This document shows positions 37,688 through 47,762 of a stretch of DNA of 64,000 nucleotides, piece by piece; positions within the stretch are counted from its first letter, which is position 1; each line of letters begins with the position of its first letter. Location of the stretch: assembly GCA_016745215.1 (NCBI GenBank), contig CP050890.1:7147001-7211000 (forward strand). Reading direction: 5' to 3'. Origin of the DNA: Thiohalocapsa sp. PB-PSB1 (GTDB taxonomy: Bacteria > Pseudomonadota > Gammaproteobacteria > Chromatiales > Chromatiaceae). The notes beneath the pieces were generated by a model. That model was not told where the DNA came from. It was given only the letters and a program-made list of their open reading frames with translations, and searched no databases. The position numbers and the translations under genes are program-made.

Positions 37688-38557
37688 TCATGCCTTGCGC
37701 ATGGCCGCGAGCCGCGCCTGCATCTCCAGATGGCCCATGCCACCGGGTCGCTCGACCCATTCGCTTCGGCCGGTGAAGGCGTCGAAATGCAGCGACCAAG
37801 GAGCGGCGAGTACTTCACCCCGACGGAGCAGCAACTTTACTACGCTGGTGCAGGCGACGGCTGCACTCAGGAAGGCACCGATGGGTGTGGAGGGGCCGCG
37901 CTCTTCGGGTATATTCAAGCGCGTCGGATCGACGATGTGCTCAAGTTCCATGCCAGTTGGCGACAGCCCGGCCAGAAACCGCATCAGTTTCTCCTCATGG
38001 GGCTGACCTGCCATCTGGAAATAGTCCTCAAAGCTCATGCCGCCAGGGACGAATACGATCAAGGCAGTTCCCCAACCAAGAGGGGCCGCTGTAAGGGCAG
38101 GGATACCTTTCTCGGCGCAGGCCGCAAACACAGTCTCACGAGCGTTCATCACAAAGAAATCGAGGCCATCTAAATAGAGGTCCACATCACGTAGGAATTC
38201 ATTCACGTTGTGCTCTCCGATGCCTTTCGGAAACAGATTCAAGTCGACTTCTGGGTTAACATCCAGCGCCATCTTGGCGATAACGTCGACCTTCGGCTGA
38301 CCAATCTGGCTCATGGTCGCGCCTAATTGGCGATTGAAGTTAACTATTTCAAAGATATCAGGGTCTGAGATGTTGAAGGCGCCGATACCCAGTCTGGACA
38401 GCCCGGCCAAATGCGCTCCCCCAACACCACCGAGGCCGGCAATTGCAACCCGCGACTGCCGTAACACCTGTTGCTCAGTCTCCGTGATCCAGCCGATATT
38501 GCGACTGAATGCCGTTCCATAGTCGAATTTCTCCGCGTCTTTGGAATCGTTGGGCAC
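37688..38557 (-). CDS. ThiF/MoeB/E1-like adenylyltransferase
   Basis: E1-superfamily enzyme that by family adenylates the C-terminus of a small protein or a peptide. The nucleotide-binding VAIAGLGGVGGAHLAGLSRL is followed by ISDPDIFEIVNFNRQ, the expected Asp and Arg/Asn motifs. No CxxC zinc pairs were seen, and no clear catalytic-cysteine loop. GTG 38557 has GGAG 8 bases upstream; an ATG at 38656 in the same frame lacks a site. No ubiquitin-like partner is adjacent. Confidence 0.82.
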   Translation of the reverse strand: MPNDSKDAEKFDYGTAFSRNIGWITETEQQVLRQSRVAIAGLGGVGGAHLAGLSRLGIGAFNISDPDIFEIVNFNRQLGATMSQIGQPKVDVIAKMALDVNPEVDLNLFPKGIGEHNVNEFLRDVDLYLDGLDFFVMNARETVFAACAEKGIPALTAAPLGWGTALIVFVPGGMSFEDYFQMAGQPHEEKLMRFLAGLSPTGMELEHIVDPTRLNIPEERGPSTPIGAFLSAAVACTSVVKLLLRRGEVLAAPWSLHFDAFTGRSEWVERPGGMGHLEMQARLAAMRKA

Positions 38558-39485
38558 GTCGGGATCTCCAATCTTCGAGCCGTGTTTCGCACAAATAGCT
38601 CTGGCAGCGCAACTGTTGTACGAATTAGAAATAAGCAAGTTAGACTCGCTTTGCATTTAAGCTGTCAGGCGTACACTCAAGCATGGACCATCTTTTTTCG
38701 TACTATAGCAGGGATACAGGGAGCTGCAACCGCGATGCAAAAAGAGGTAGTTCGACCTGGTTTTGAAGCCTAAGACCGCCTCGTGCAACAGTATCTCAAG
38801 CCTATGACCAGTAAAACCATAGCAGAAAGCGACGAAGTGGACCTAATAGGATAATCCAGCGCCTACTCAGTGAACGCTTTCACACGGGCCGTCAGCTGAG
38901 ATCGCAGGCACCTGAGGTCGCGGGCGCTTCACCCCGATACCTGCTCCGTTCGTCACCCCAGTCACCTTGGGTTGAAGTTCCTGGACGCATGTCATGCTTC
39001 ATCTTGCGCAAATCGATTAATTAGAAAATTTTATGGTTCATAGCTCTGCCTACATCTAACTGTTCGATTTCTTAAGGGGGGCGTAAATCAAATCGCTCAT
39101 GTGGGCTCTAAGGTGAGGACGTGATACAGCACGTTGATTTCCAACGGGACTATTATCTGTTTCACCTTGTGTCCCATATGAGCCAAAATCAATATGCTAC
39201 GCGCGTAGATCAATAGCTTCAAGTCATTATCAAACAAAAAAATCAGTGAGTTACAGCGCATCAAAAAGCCGGTGAGAGGCTTAACTGATTGATTTCAAAC
39301 TTGCGGAATGTAGGTATTAACTGAAGCTTCCTGATTCCTGGGTGGGTGGCGAGCTAGGTAGGAGCAATTTATTTGGGTTTGCTCGAACCTGCGCAAACCA
39401 GCCTAGATATGCCGGCCCCAAGTAACCGCCCTCCTTGCGATGTTCAGAGAGAAATCAAGGAACTTCAGTAATGTGAACAGATCGC
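38558..39485. other. Gene-free stretch between ThiF-like gene and acyltransferase
   Basis: Contains one copy of a 130-bp repeat (39185-39314). No other structure was recognised. The sequence is AT-rich from about 39010 to 39300. The length argues for an independent promoter for the ThiF-nitroreductase pair. Confidence 0.45.
39185..39314 (+). repeat. 130-bp dispersed repeat, copy 1
   Basis: Begins AAAATCAATATG and ends TGCGGAATGTAGG; copy 2 is at 51579-51707. Within it AAATCAGTGAGTTA and TTAACTGATTGATTT are imperfect inverted arms; in copy 2 the arms are nearly perfect, so structure is conserved. Confidence 0.8.
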
Positions 39486-40325
39486 TTACAAAGTAGCGCT
39501 CAACGGCTGGCATGCAGCTGCGGTCGGTATCGCGGGATGTCTGTTCTCTGCGATCGCATCTTTCGGAAACTGTAATACATTCGTCGTATTTTGTGGGATC
39601 GGTATCGGATCCCCAATGAATGTCGAGTAAGCTACAAAAGCGGGTCCGTTATTTAACATCCGCTCAAAACCGGGCAGAGTCTTTCGCATGCCGGCTTCCG
39701 CCTCGCGCACATTGCAGCTCTGTGGTGTCCGTAAGCCTCTGTGTTCGACCGGATCGCCGACAATCTCCAGCGGTATTCCAAAACGTGTCAGTAGGCGCGT
39801 CGTGGCGCGATTGATGATAAAGTAGAGATGGTCAACGTCATTTTCCTGCCCCCAGACGAAACTGGCTCCTAATAGACGCAGAAAAATTTCATTTTCTTCT
39901 TGGCGAAAAAAAATGGATGTTTCCCTACCCGCACCACTTAGTCTATCCGTCAGCAGCGCGCCCCACTTATAGGCTTGTTCCGTCTTACGATACTTTGCCA
40001 AGACGCAAAGCCGCGAGAATTCCACCGCTCTTGATCTACGTTCATTCAGGTCTTTGAGATCAGAGGCGCAGATCACTTCGCAGGGCAGCGTCCGGTCTGA
40101 CGCAAACACCAGGCGCATTGCGCCCACCCATTCTCTCTCTAGTCGATCCCAGACAATAAAATGCACCGCATGAGAATCGAATGAGTCGCGTTCCATCTGA
40201 TCCGGGAAATTTGCCGCGTTTTCGAAACGCGCCTCTTCACAAAAGACCCGATAACGAACTCGATAATGCACTTCTCGGGCGGCCGACGAATCCGCCAATA
40301 CGGTTTCGAATCGATTGATAAACAT
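39486..40325 (-). CDS. PEP-CTERM/exosortase system-associated acyltransferase, second copy
   Basis: Same GNAT-like family as 26067-26816 but clearly diverged: VHYRVRYRVFCEEARFENA and FPDQMERDSFDSHAVHF at the N-terminus, GAMRLVFASDRTLPCE, and AVEFSRLCVLAKYRKT. Distantly related to LuxI/FeeM-type acyl synthases; the product is unknown. ATG 40325 with GAGG 7 bases upstream is preferred over the earlier start at 40361. It lies on the same strand as, and upstream of, the ThiF-nitroreductase pair. Confidence 0.85.
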   Translation of the reverse strand: MFINRFETVLADSSAAREVHYRVRYRVFCEEARFENAANFPDQMERDSFDSHAVHFIVWDRLEREWVGAMRLVFASDRTLPCEVICASDLKDLNERRSRAVEFSRLCVLAKYRKTEQAYKWGALLTDRLSGAGRETSIFFRQEENEIFLRLLGASFVWGQENDVDHLYFIINRATTRLLTRFGIPLEIVGDPVEHRGLRTPQSCNVREAEAGMRKTLPGFERMLNNGPAFVAYSTFIGDPIPIPQNTTNVLQFPKDAIAENRHPAIPTAAACQPLSATL

Positions 40326-41036
40326 AGTAATGCCTCGGTGGAGGATCTCGGACGTTGTCAAGGAAAATCATGCCGGGCACTTTTATCAGGATCGACAGCC
40401 GATAGAGTAGTACGGACAGAAGCAGATCTTCATGGTGGATTTACAAGCTGTTAAAGCAAGTTGACGGTTGAGCGGGAGTAAGAATTCTAGACCCAAATCG
40501 AGACTCTTATCATCAGTTCGTACCTTAAGCTCGAGAACTCGGTACTCTCGAATAATCGAAACATGCTTGCACTGTTGACTGCCCACGCCACGGCATGCGC
40601 GCTCGCCAGCTGACATTAGCCGGTTGTGATGCCCCATCGCCGCGGCGATGGGTGGCTACACAAGTCGATTCTGTTGATCCTTAGGCTGGAAGCTGAGAGT
40701 TTGACCGTTGAACGAATATCTAGTTTTCTATATGGCAAAATAGAAAGAGCTAGTTGTCAGCGGTTTATTTTAAAGCGCGTGAAGTATACAAGCTAAGATT
40801 ACATTTGCATAGGGGTAATCCCTAACCTAACAGACGGTGAAGGCTGTATATCTCACTTCAACCCTTGAAGGCGATAAGATTGCTCGATGTTTGTTTGTCC
40901 ACTGGCATGTGCGATCTAAGATTCATGATCTCAGCGAGAGCGATGCTTGTTCAGATTCTCGTTCAACAAACCTGGCACCTCCGTGGCTACTTGAATGATC
41001 GCGTTGGGACTGAGAGACTGCCCTTTCTAAACAGTC

Positions 41037-41627
41037 TCTAAACAGGTTTTTGGCTTGGGTGTCGCCTGCCGACTCATTCGGTATCGGCATCGGCGTCGGT
41101 ATCGAACTGACCAACCCGCTATCCGCCAAGCTCCTCGCTGACCGCCTAGCCACGCTGTCCGAGCTTCGTGAGCATGGCCACACGACGATCGAGCAGTGCC
41201 TTTTGCTTGCTGTTGTCGTCTGCGGACAACGCATCGCACACCAGAGAGCACGTCCTGAATCGTAGCGTACTCCAACGCCGAGCCTCGTGCGCTTTCAAAC
41301 GACCGACGTCGATCCCCGCTCGTCGCTGTGCCGTTACCCTCGGCACTGTTCAGCGCGATGGCCTGCGACGCGCACCTACGATGTGCGCCTGAGATGCGCA
41401 CAGGAGTTGATCCTTCGCGTTACGCTGTCCTTCACAAACTCGCAGTCGCGCTAGGCCCAGCCGACAGACTCGATGGCCGCACGCTAGACGTCGAGCTGCT
41501 CATGACCGAATGGCATAGGGCATTTTTTCTCTCGATTCCGTTTCCGATTCCGATAGCGACCCCGACCCCGATTGCACTCCGCCGATGACTGGATAGCCTT
41601 GTATAGGTTATTCATGAACCGCTACTA
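41037..41627 (-). repeat. Four-helix-bundle repeat element, long copy
   Basis: The outer sequences AAACAGGTTTTTGGC and GAACCGCTACTA match 1654-1859 and, inverted, 55752-56200. This copy retains most of a dead four-helix-bundle gene and hexamer tracts (GGCATCGGCGTCGGTATCG; GATTCCGTTTCCGATTCCG). The outermost bases GATGGTGCAG seen in the other copies are missing here. Confidence 0.8.
41050..41516 (-). pseudogene. Degenerate four-helix bundle protein gene (23S rRNA IVP family)
   Basis: Opens MPFGHEQLDV, TAG, RAAIESVGWA, TAG, which matches the family opening with Tyr codons turned into stops. A shifted frame continues SQAIALNSAEGNG and FESARGSALEYATIQDVL, the conserved core. At least two stops and several frameshifts are present. 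The family occurs as insertions in 23S rRNA genes and as scattered chromosomal genes; its role is unknown. Confidence 0.8.
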
Positions 41628-42039
41628 GGAGATGCTCGATTCAGTATCGATCGGATGCAAGTAGGCGTCCAGTGGCAGATTGCCGAAGTGGGAGCAGACC
41701 CGAAGTCGAGGTTTATCCAAGGTGTCCTTATCGACCAGCAGCATGATTGAGCAGCGCTACACTTCCAATGCTCGGGCTGCCGCGGTTGCCAACGCCTCAA
41801 GGCCCTCCTCCAAGGTCTGACGCTGCTCGATCAGATTCGCCACATCGATCAAATGTATAACAGGAACCGATTTCACGGGCAAGATGCCTGGCTGGCTGGA
41901 TTGAGCGTAAGCCTAGCGTGATGGCGGAATGCAGTTCAAGCATTTCTTAAGTAGTCAAATCCGACTTTGGCGTGCGGCAGTGGGAGCACTGTCAGCCACG
42001 GGCGCTAGCAGATCGTCGACAAGCAAACATCAATCCGTG

Positions 42040-43440
42040 TTACTGCGGCTGTGATTCGACACTGTCCACGGTCGCGATCAACGTGCCATGTTGCGGTCGA
42101 ACACGAATGTGCGAGCCACTCGGAACTAAACGTGCATCGCGGACGATCGTACCCTCCGGTAACAGGGATACGACAGAAAATCCCCTGGCCAGAATCGCAA
42201 GCGGACTCAACGCGTCGAGCCTGCCGGCCGCAGCAGCGAGGCGCTTTTGCCGAATGGAAAGGTTACGCGCAGCGCTCGTTGCGAGGCGTTGTGCCAAAGA
42301 TTTAAGAGTATTGGCGTCGATAAGCACGCGAGCACGCGGCGACACTCGAACCAAGCGACCCCTAATGTTTCGTGTACGAGAGGCATTCCCTTGCAGCCGA
42401 TAGCGCATAACAACCGCCATCCGCAGTTCAATCCGATCCAGTGCCTGTGCACGTGATTGGAGGCGGGAGAGCGGATGCAACATGCGCAGATGTCGAGCAG
42501 CCGATTCGACGCGTCGCGACGCCCGAATTTTACAAATGCGCTGCGCCGTAATCAGGCGCTGCTGCAAAACTTGCAGTTGCTGCCTAATATCGGAAACCGA
42601 CGGCGACGCTAGTTCCGCCGCCGCCGAAGGCGTTGCGCCGCGCCTGTCCGCGGCTAGATCCGCAAGACTGATATCGACCTCATGACCGATGCCTGTAATG
42701 ATGGGAGTATCAGAGGCGGCAATTGCGCGCACCAACCGCTCGTCATTGAAGGCCATCAGATCCTCTAGCGAGCCGCCGCCGCGGGCCAGGATCAGCAAAT
42801 CGCAGTCTCCTCGGTGGTTCGCGCGTGCAAGCGCGTCAACCAAGGTCGAGACCGCATCCTCGCCCTGCACCTGAACTGGATAGATCAACACTGGCAGCAA
42901 TGGCAGTCGGCGCCGCAACACGGTGAGCAGGTCGTGCAGCGCGGCGCCGCTTGTGGAGGTGATCAGACCCACTTGCAGCGGAAATTCCGGAAGCGGGCGC
43001 TTGCGGGCCTCGTCGAACAGCCCCTCGGCGGCGAGTTGCTGTTTGAGCCGTTCCAATTCGACGCGCAATGCACCCTCGCCGGCCGGCTCCATGTGTTCAA
43101 CAATCAGCTGGAAGTCACCGCGTGCTTCATAAAGCCCGACACGGGCGCGTATCAGCACTCGATCTCCGTTGCTGGGCCTGAATCGCATCAGCCGACGCTT
43201 GAACCGGAACAGTGCGCAACGCACCTGTGCGGCCTCATCCTTCAGCGTAAAATATAGATGGCCAGAGGCTGGTTGTGACAGGTTGGAGAGTTCGCCCTGT
43301 ACCCAAAGTAGCGGAAAGCTGCCGTCGAGTACCGTCCGCACTTCTAAATTAAGCCGCGATACGCTCCATAGGTCGCGACTGAAGTCGACCAGCGTATCGG
43401 TGCCAGCGGTAAAAGAGTTGGCTGAATCCGTCATCATCAA
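42040..43440 (-). CDS. xseA: Exodeoxyribonuclease VII large subunit
   Basis: Degrades single-stranded DNA together with XseB. N-terminal OB fold (LWVQGELSNLSQPASGHLYF), then the catalytic domain with VGLITSTSGAALHDLL, LILARGGGSLEDLMAFNDE and TGIGHEVDISLADLAADRR. The long coiled-coil C-terminus follows. 466 residues, normal. Divergent from guaB with 149 bases between. Confidence 0.95.
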   Translation of the reverse strand: MMMTDSANSFTAGTDTLVDFSRDLWSVSRLNLEVRTVLDGSFPLLWVQGELSNLSQPASGHLYFTLKDEAAQVRCALFRFKRRLMRFRPSNGDRVLIRARVGLYEARGDFQLIVEHMEPAGEGALRVELERLKQQLAAEGLFDEARKRPLPEFPLQVGLITSTSGAALHDLLTVLRRRLPLLPVLIYPVQVQGEDAVSTLVDALARANHRGDCDLLILARGGGSLEDLMAFNDERLVRAIAASDTPIITGIGHEVDISLADLAADRRGATPSAAAELASPSVSDIRQQLQVLQQRLITAQRICKIRASRRVESAARHLRMLHPLSRLQSRAQALDRIELRMAVVMRYRLQGNASRTRNIRGRLVRVSPRARVLIDANTLKSLAQRLATSAARNLSIRQKRLAAAAGRLDALSPLAILARGFSVVSLLPEGTIVRDARLVPSGSHIRVRPQHGTLIATVDSVESQPQ

Positions 43441-43516
43441 GCAGGAATGTCGAGGATAGATTCGAATCTCTATCGTGGGTCTTGGCGAAACGCGGTATGC
43501 TGGCAGCAGGATTTTG

Positions 43517-43545
43517 TTTACCCCATCGCATTGAATTCTTATGAT
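43517..43545 (+). promoter_or_regulatory. Candidate sigma-70 promoter for guaB
   Basis: TTTACC at 43517 (4 of 6 to the -35 consensus), a 17-bp spacer and TATGAT at 43540 (5 of 6 to the -10 consensus). It ends 44 bases before the guaB ATG. Not tested. Confidence 0.5.
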
Positions 43546-43589
43546 AGTGGGTTAACTGTCCGAGTTCCACCAACCGCCTGAGGTCAATC

Positions 43590-45056
43590 ATGCGCCTGCT
43601 CGGGGAAGCCCTCACCTTCGACGACGTTCTACTCGTCCCAGCCCATTCCGATGTCGTGCCGAATAAAGTGGATCTCGCCACCCGTCTGACGCGTGGCATT
43701 GAGGTAAAAATCCCGTTAATGTCTGCCGCGATGGACACGGTCACGGAGGCACGCATGGCCATCGCCATGGCCTTGGAGGGTGGCATCGGCATCATTCATA
43801 AGAATATGCCCAGCGCGCACCAGGCGCGCGAGGTCTTAGCGGTCAAACGCTACGAAAGCGGAATCATCCGCGACCCAATCACGGTGGACTCGCAGATGAC
43901 CGTCGGCGAAGTGCTCGCCATCACCCGAGCGCATAACATCTCAGGTGTTCCGGTGACTGAACAGGGCCACCTTGCTGGTATCGTCACCGGCCGTGATTTG
44001 CGCTTCGAGACGCGCATGGACTCACCGGTTTCCGCCATCATGACACCACGCGAGCGCTTGGTCACGGTCAAAGAAGGTGCCAGCCGCGACGAGGTGCAGG
44101 GCTTGTTGCATAAACATCGGATCGAAAAAGTGCTAGTGGTCAACGACGAGTTCGAGCTGCGCGGACTGATCACGGTCAAGGACATCCAAAAAGCCGCGGA
44201 CTTTCCGAAGGCGTCCCGCGACGAGCGGGAGCGGCTACGGGTCGGTGCCGCGGTGTCGGTCGGCGCGGGCACGGAGGAGCGCGTCTCAGTGCTGGTGGAG
44301 GCCGGGGTCGATGTACTCGTTGTGGACACCGCTCACGGTCATTCACAAGGGGTGCTCGACCGCATCGATTGGATCAAGAGCCATTTCACGGGCGTCCAAG
44401 TCATCGGCGGCAACATTGCTACCGGGGAGGCGGCCCGCGCTCTAGTCGAGGCTGGCGCCGATGCGGTCAAGGTGGGTATTGGCCCTGGCTCCATCTGCAC
44501 TACACGCATCGTTGCGGGTGTCGGTGTGCCGCAGATCACAGCGATTTCCAATGTCAACGAGGCTTTGGCTGGCACGGACGTACCGCTGATCGCCGACGGT
44601 GGTCTGCGCTATTCCGGCGATATCGCCAAAGTGATCGCCGCTGGCGCTCACACGGTTATGATCGGCGGATTGTTCGCCGGCACCGACGAGGCGCCCGGCG
44701 AGGTCGAGATCTATCAGGGTCGCTCCTACAAATCCTACCGTGGCATGGGCTCGATCGGTGCCATGGGTGCGAAGGAAGGCTCCAGCGACCGCTATTTCCA
44801 AGAGGATGTGGAAAAAGAAAAGCTAGTTCCGGAGGGCATTGAGGGCCGCGTACCGTACAAGGGCAGCGTGCTTAACGTTATCACACAATTGCTTGGCGGC
44901 CTCGCTTCCAGCATGGGCTACACAGGTTGCCGCACCATCGATGAGATGCGTACCAAGCCCCAATTTGTCCGCATTAGTGGCGCCGGCATGCGCGAGTCTC
45001 ATGTACATGATGTGCAAATCACCAAGGAAGCGCCAAACTATCGTATTGACCGTTGA
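43590..45056 (+). CDS. guaB: Inosine-5'-monophosphate dehydrogenase
   Basis: Oxidises IMP to XMP with NAD, the committed step to GMP. A TIM barrel is interrupted by two CBS domains (about 95-210). The active-site loop is GIGPGSICTTRIVAGVGVPQ and the flap has YRGMGSIGAM. 488 residues, complete. TGAGGT lies 6-7 bases before the ATG. Followed by guaA, 110 bases on. Confidence 0.97.
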   Translation: MRLLGEALTFDDVLLVPAHSDVVPNKVDLATRLTRGIEVKIPLMSAAMDTVTEARMAIAMALEGGIGIIHKNMPSAHQAREVLAVKRYESGIIRDPITVDSQMTVGEVLAITRAHNISGVPVTEQGHLAGIVTGRDLRFETRMDSPVSAIMTPRERLVTVKEGASRDEVQGLLHKHRIEKVLVVNDEFELRGLITVKDIQKAADFPKASRDERERLRVGAAVSVGAGTEERVSVLVEAGVDVLVVDTAHGHSQGVLDRIDWIKSHFTGVQVIGGNIATGEAARALVEAGADAVKVGIGPGSICTTRIVAGVGVPQITAISNVNEALAGTDVPLIADGGLRYSGDIAKVIAAGAHTVMIGGLFAGTDEAPGEVEIYQGRSYKSYRGMGSIGAMGAKEGSSDRYFQEDVEKEKLVPEGIEGRVPYKGSVLNVITQLLGGLASSMGYTGCRTIDEMRTKPQFVRISGAGMRESHVHDVQITKEAPNYRIDR

Positions 45057-45166
45057 CACCGGTCGTCAGGGTTTCAGCAACTAGGGCTGAAATAGGGCCG
45101 TGATCCCAGCATCAACTCTACCCCCAGGGCTTCCGTAACCTTACGTCAGGCCCCTTCACTGCAGCC

Positions 45167-46750
45167 ATGCCTTCAATGCGTAATATTCATGCCGACCGCA
45201 TCCTGATACTGGACTTCGGCTCCCAATACACTCAGCTCATAGCGCGCCGGGTGCGCGAAGCCGGGGTCTACTGCGAGCTGCATCCTTGGGATATGCCCGC
45301 GGATCGAATCCATGACTTTGCGCCAAAAGGCGTGATCTTATCTGGCGGACCACGTTCCGTTCACGAAAACGCGACGCCACGCGCTGATCCGCTGATTTTC
45401 GACCTGGGGGTTCCATTGCTCGGCATCTGCTACGGTATGCAGGCCATGGCTGCGCAGCTCGGCGGCAGTGTTGTTGCCGCCAGCGAACGCGAATATGGCT
45501 ATGCCCAAGTCCGCGCTCGTGGCCATTCCCGATTGTTGCGCGATATCGAAGACCATACCAGCCCAGAGGGCTACGGTCTGTTAGATGTATGGATGAGTCA
45601 CGGCGATCGGGTGGACGCCCTGCCCAACGGCTTCAAGGTCATCGCGACCACCGACAATGCCCCATTTGCAGGTATCGCCGATGAAGCGCGCAGCTTCTAT
45701 GGCGTACAATTTCATCCGGAAGTCACACACACACGCCAGGGCAAGCGCATCGTCGAGCGCTTTTGTCACGAAATCTGCGGCTGCGGCAACCTGTGGACGT
45801 CATCCAACATTATCGATGACGCCATCGCCCAGGTGCGCGCACAAGTCGGCGACGATGAAGTATTGCTGGGCCTGTCCGGAGGTGTCGATTCCTCGGTGGT
45901 GGCCGCATTGCTGCATCGAGCCATCGGCGCCAAACTCCTCTGTGTATTCGTCGACAACGGGCTGCTGCGCCTCGGCGAAGGTGATCAGGTCATGGCGACC
46001 TTCGCGCGGCACCTGGGTCTGCGCGTGATCCGGGTCGATGCCGAAGCACATTTCCTGGAACAGCTCGCCGGGATTAAAGATCCAGAGCAAAAACGCAAGC
46101 GAATTGGCAACACCTTCATCGAAGTCTTCAACCAGCAGGCAGCAAAGCTTAGCAATATCAAATGGCTGGCCCAGGGCACCATCTATCCGGACGTGATTGA
46201 ATCCGCCGGCGCAAAAACCGGCAAGGCCAAGGTTATTAAATCTCATCACAACGTCGGCGGACTGCCTGAACACATGCAGCTCGGCCTGGTCGAACCGCTG
46301 CGAGAACTCTTCAAAGACGAGGTACGCCAGCTCGGTGTGCAACTCGGTCTGCCTGCCGAGATGATCTACCGCCATCCCTTTCCAGGGCCTGGCTTGGGCG
46401 TACGTATCCTTGGCGAAGTGCGCAAAGACTACGCCGACACCCTGCGCTTGGCCGACCATATTTTCATCGAAGAACTGTATAAGGCCGATCTATACGATCA
46501 GGTTTCGCAGGCGTTTGCCGTATTCCTGCCGGTGCGCTCGGTCGGCGTAGTCGGCGATAACCGCCAATACGCACATGTCATCGCGCTACGCGCGGTCGAG
46601 ACAGTCGACTTCATGACTGCCCGCTGGGCACACCTGCCCTATGAATTCCTGGAGCAGGTTTGCCGTCGCATTATCAATGAGGTAAAGGGTGTCTCGCGCG
46701 TCGTTTATGACATCACCGGTAAGCCGCCTGGCACCATTGAGTGGGAGTGA
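45167..46750 (+). CDS. guaA: GMP synthase (glutamine-hydrolysing)
   Basis: Converts XMP to GMP using glutamine and ATP. The N-terminal class I amidotransferase has the nucleophile in GICYGMQAMAAQLGG and the His/Glu of VQFHPEVTHT. The ATP-pyrophosphatase P-loop is LSGGVDSSVVAALL. The C-terminal dimer domain ends KPPGTIEWE. ATG 45176 (before RNIHADR) is an equally good start. Works directly after GuaB. Confidence 0.97.
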   Translation: MPSMRNIHADRILILDFGSQYTQLIARRVREAGVYCELHPWDMPADRIHDFAPKGVILSGGPRSVHENATPRADPLIFDLGVPLLGICYGMQAMAAQLGGSVVAASEREYGYAQVRARGHSRLLRDIEDHTSPEGYGLLDVWMSHGDRVDALPNGFKVIATTDNAPFAGIADEARSFYGVQFHPEVTHTRQGKRIVERFCHEICGCGNLWTSSNIIDDAIAQVRAQVGDDEVLLGLSGGVDSSVVAALLHRAIGAKLLCVFVDNGLLRLGEGDQVMATFARHLGLRVIRVDAEAHFLEQLAGIKDPEQKRKRIGNTFIEVFNQQAAKLSNIKWLAQGTIYPDVIESAGAKTGKAKVIKSHHNVGGLPEHMQLGLVEPLRELFKDEVRQLGVQLGLPAEMIYRHPFPGPGLGVRILGEVRKDYADTLRLADHIFIEELYKADLYDQVSQAFAVFLPVRSVGVVGDNRQYAHVIALRAVETVDFMTARWAHLPYEFLEQVCRRIINEVKGVSRVVYDITGKPPGTIEWE

Positions 46751-47354
46751 CAGGGATTTTTAAGCTATTGATTATTAAAAATAAAAAAGATCTAACTGGT
46801 AATATAACCTGCATCATCAATGGTATATTTCATGGTATTTGTTCTGTGTGGCAAGGCAGAACACATCGATGCCATGATAAGAAAATTGAGTTTGGCATGG
46901 TATCAGGACAATCGAGCGGCGTATGCGTAACTGTTTGTCTTCGTGCCAGACAGTATGCCTCTAACGACAGAGGCACAGGTTCCCATTGTTGACCGCCGAC
47001 TCCTGTTGGTTGATGATCTCTCGGTCGAGTTCGTCACCTGGGCCGATCCGGCGGTCTTGCTAGATATCAATCAGATCATCCCGTCGAAGCGCTGCAAGGT
47101 GCTTTCCCACCTCTTTCCGCAGATCTTTATCTTGATGTGAGTACAACGTACTTTCGCCCATCAGCGTGGTCATTTCAGAGCGCCCTTGCGCTGAGCTTCT
47201 TGACACGGGTCAGTGCATAACTGGTTTGATTACATTAGGTTATATATGATTCTATGCCGTTTTATTGGACAGGGCGTCACGGCAGTAGCTTTGATGGTCG
47301 TACCTGTCGAAATCGCTTTTTATTGAAAATCGGTTGGAGCCAGAGGGCGAACGA
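46751..47354. other. Gene-free stretch after guaA
   Basis: An AT-rich segment directly after guaA (46756-46800) includes TTTTTAAGC facing TTATTAAAAA, a possible weak terminator. A plus-strand frame at 46943-47140 (LLLVDDLSVEFVTWADPAVL) matches no family I know. No repeat was recognised. Confidence 0.45.
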
Positions 47355-47537
47355 ATGATTGAAGACCGCTGGTTGTCGGTAGAGGAAATCGCGGCTTACC
47401 TCGGAGTCAAGCGCGACACCGTCTACAAGTGGATCGAGCGCAAGGCCATGCCGGCTCACAAGGTTGGCCGACTATGGAAATTTAGAAGAGACGAAGTCGA
47501 CCAATGGGTCAGGCACGGCGGCGCGAGCGAGGGCTAA
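47355..47537 (+). CDS. Excisionase-family (HTH_17) DNA-binding protein
   Basis: A 60-residue MerR-like winged helix: WLSVEEIAAYLGVKRDTVYK then WIERKAMPAHKVGRLWKFRR. Such proteins act as excisionases of mobile elements or as small regulators. ATG 47355 is chosen because AGGGCGAACGA lies upstream; an in-frame ATG at 47334 would add 7 residues. It sits before the P-type ATPase gene on the same strand. No integrase is nearby. Confidence 0.85.
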   Translation: MIEDRWLSVEEIAAYLGVKRDTVYKWIERKAMPAHKVGRLWKFRRDEVDQWVRHGGASEG

Positions 47538-47762
47538 TGCATGTGTGACAAGGTGACAGCAGAGGAAGAGGTGAAGGAATCGAATGGCTGAAAAGCAGGG
47601 TGCGGATAGGTTTGTGAACGCGATATTCACGATGACCATACCGTCGCTGCTGCCAGCCTGGGCCGGCAGAGGCGCGTGCGCAATGAATCAATGCAGGGTT
47701 GGCCGTGATAGCGCTGCGACTGGTACGAGTTCCGTGAATTCACATAGAGAAGAGCGACCAAC

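Larger units (their letters stand above)
40326..42039. other. Gene-free stretch before xseA
   Basis: Holds the motif TAGGGGTAATCCCTA at 40810-40824, the long four-helix repeat element (41037-41627), and at 41757-41900 on the minus strand a short open stretch ending EGLEALATAAARALEV that I cannot assign. A further small minus frame (about 41629-41745, MLLVDKDTLDKPRLRV) is also unassigned. Confidence 0.5.

Noticed and set aside
45800..46459. 219-residue minus-strand open frame within guaA
   Set aside because: Antisense shadow of a well-conserved gene.
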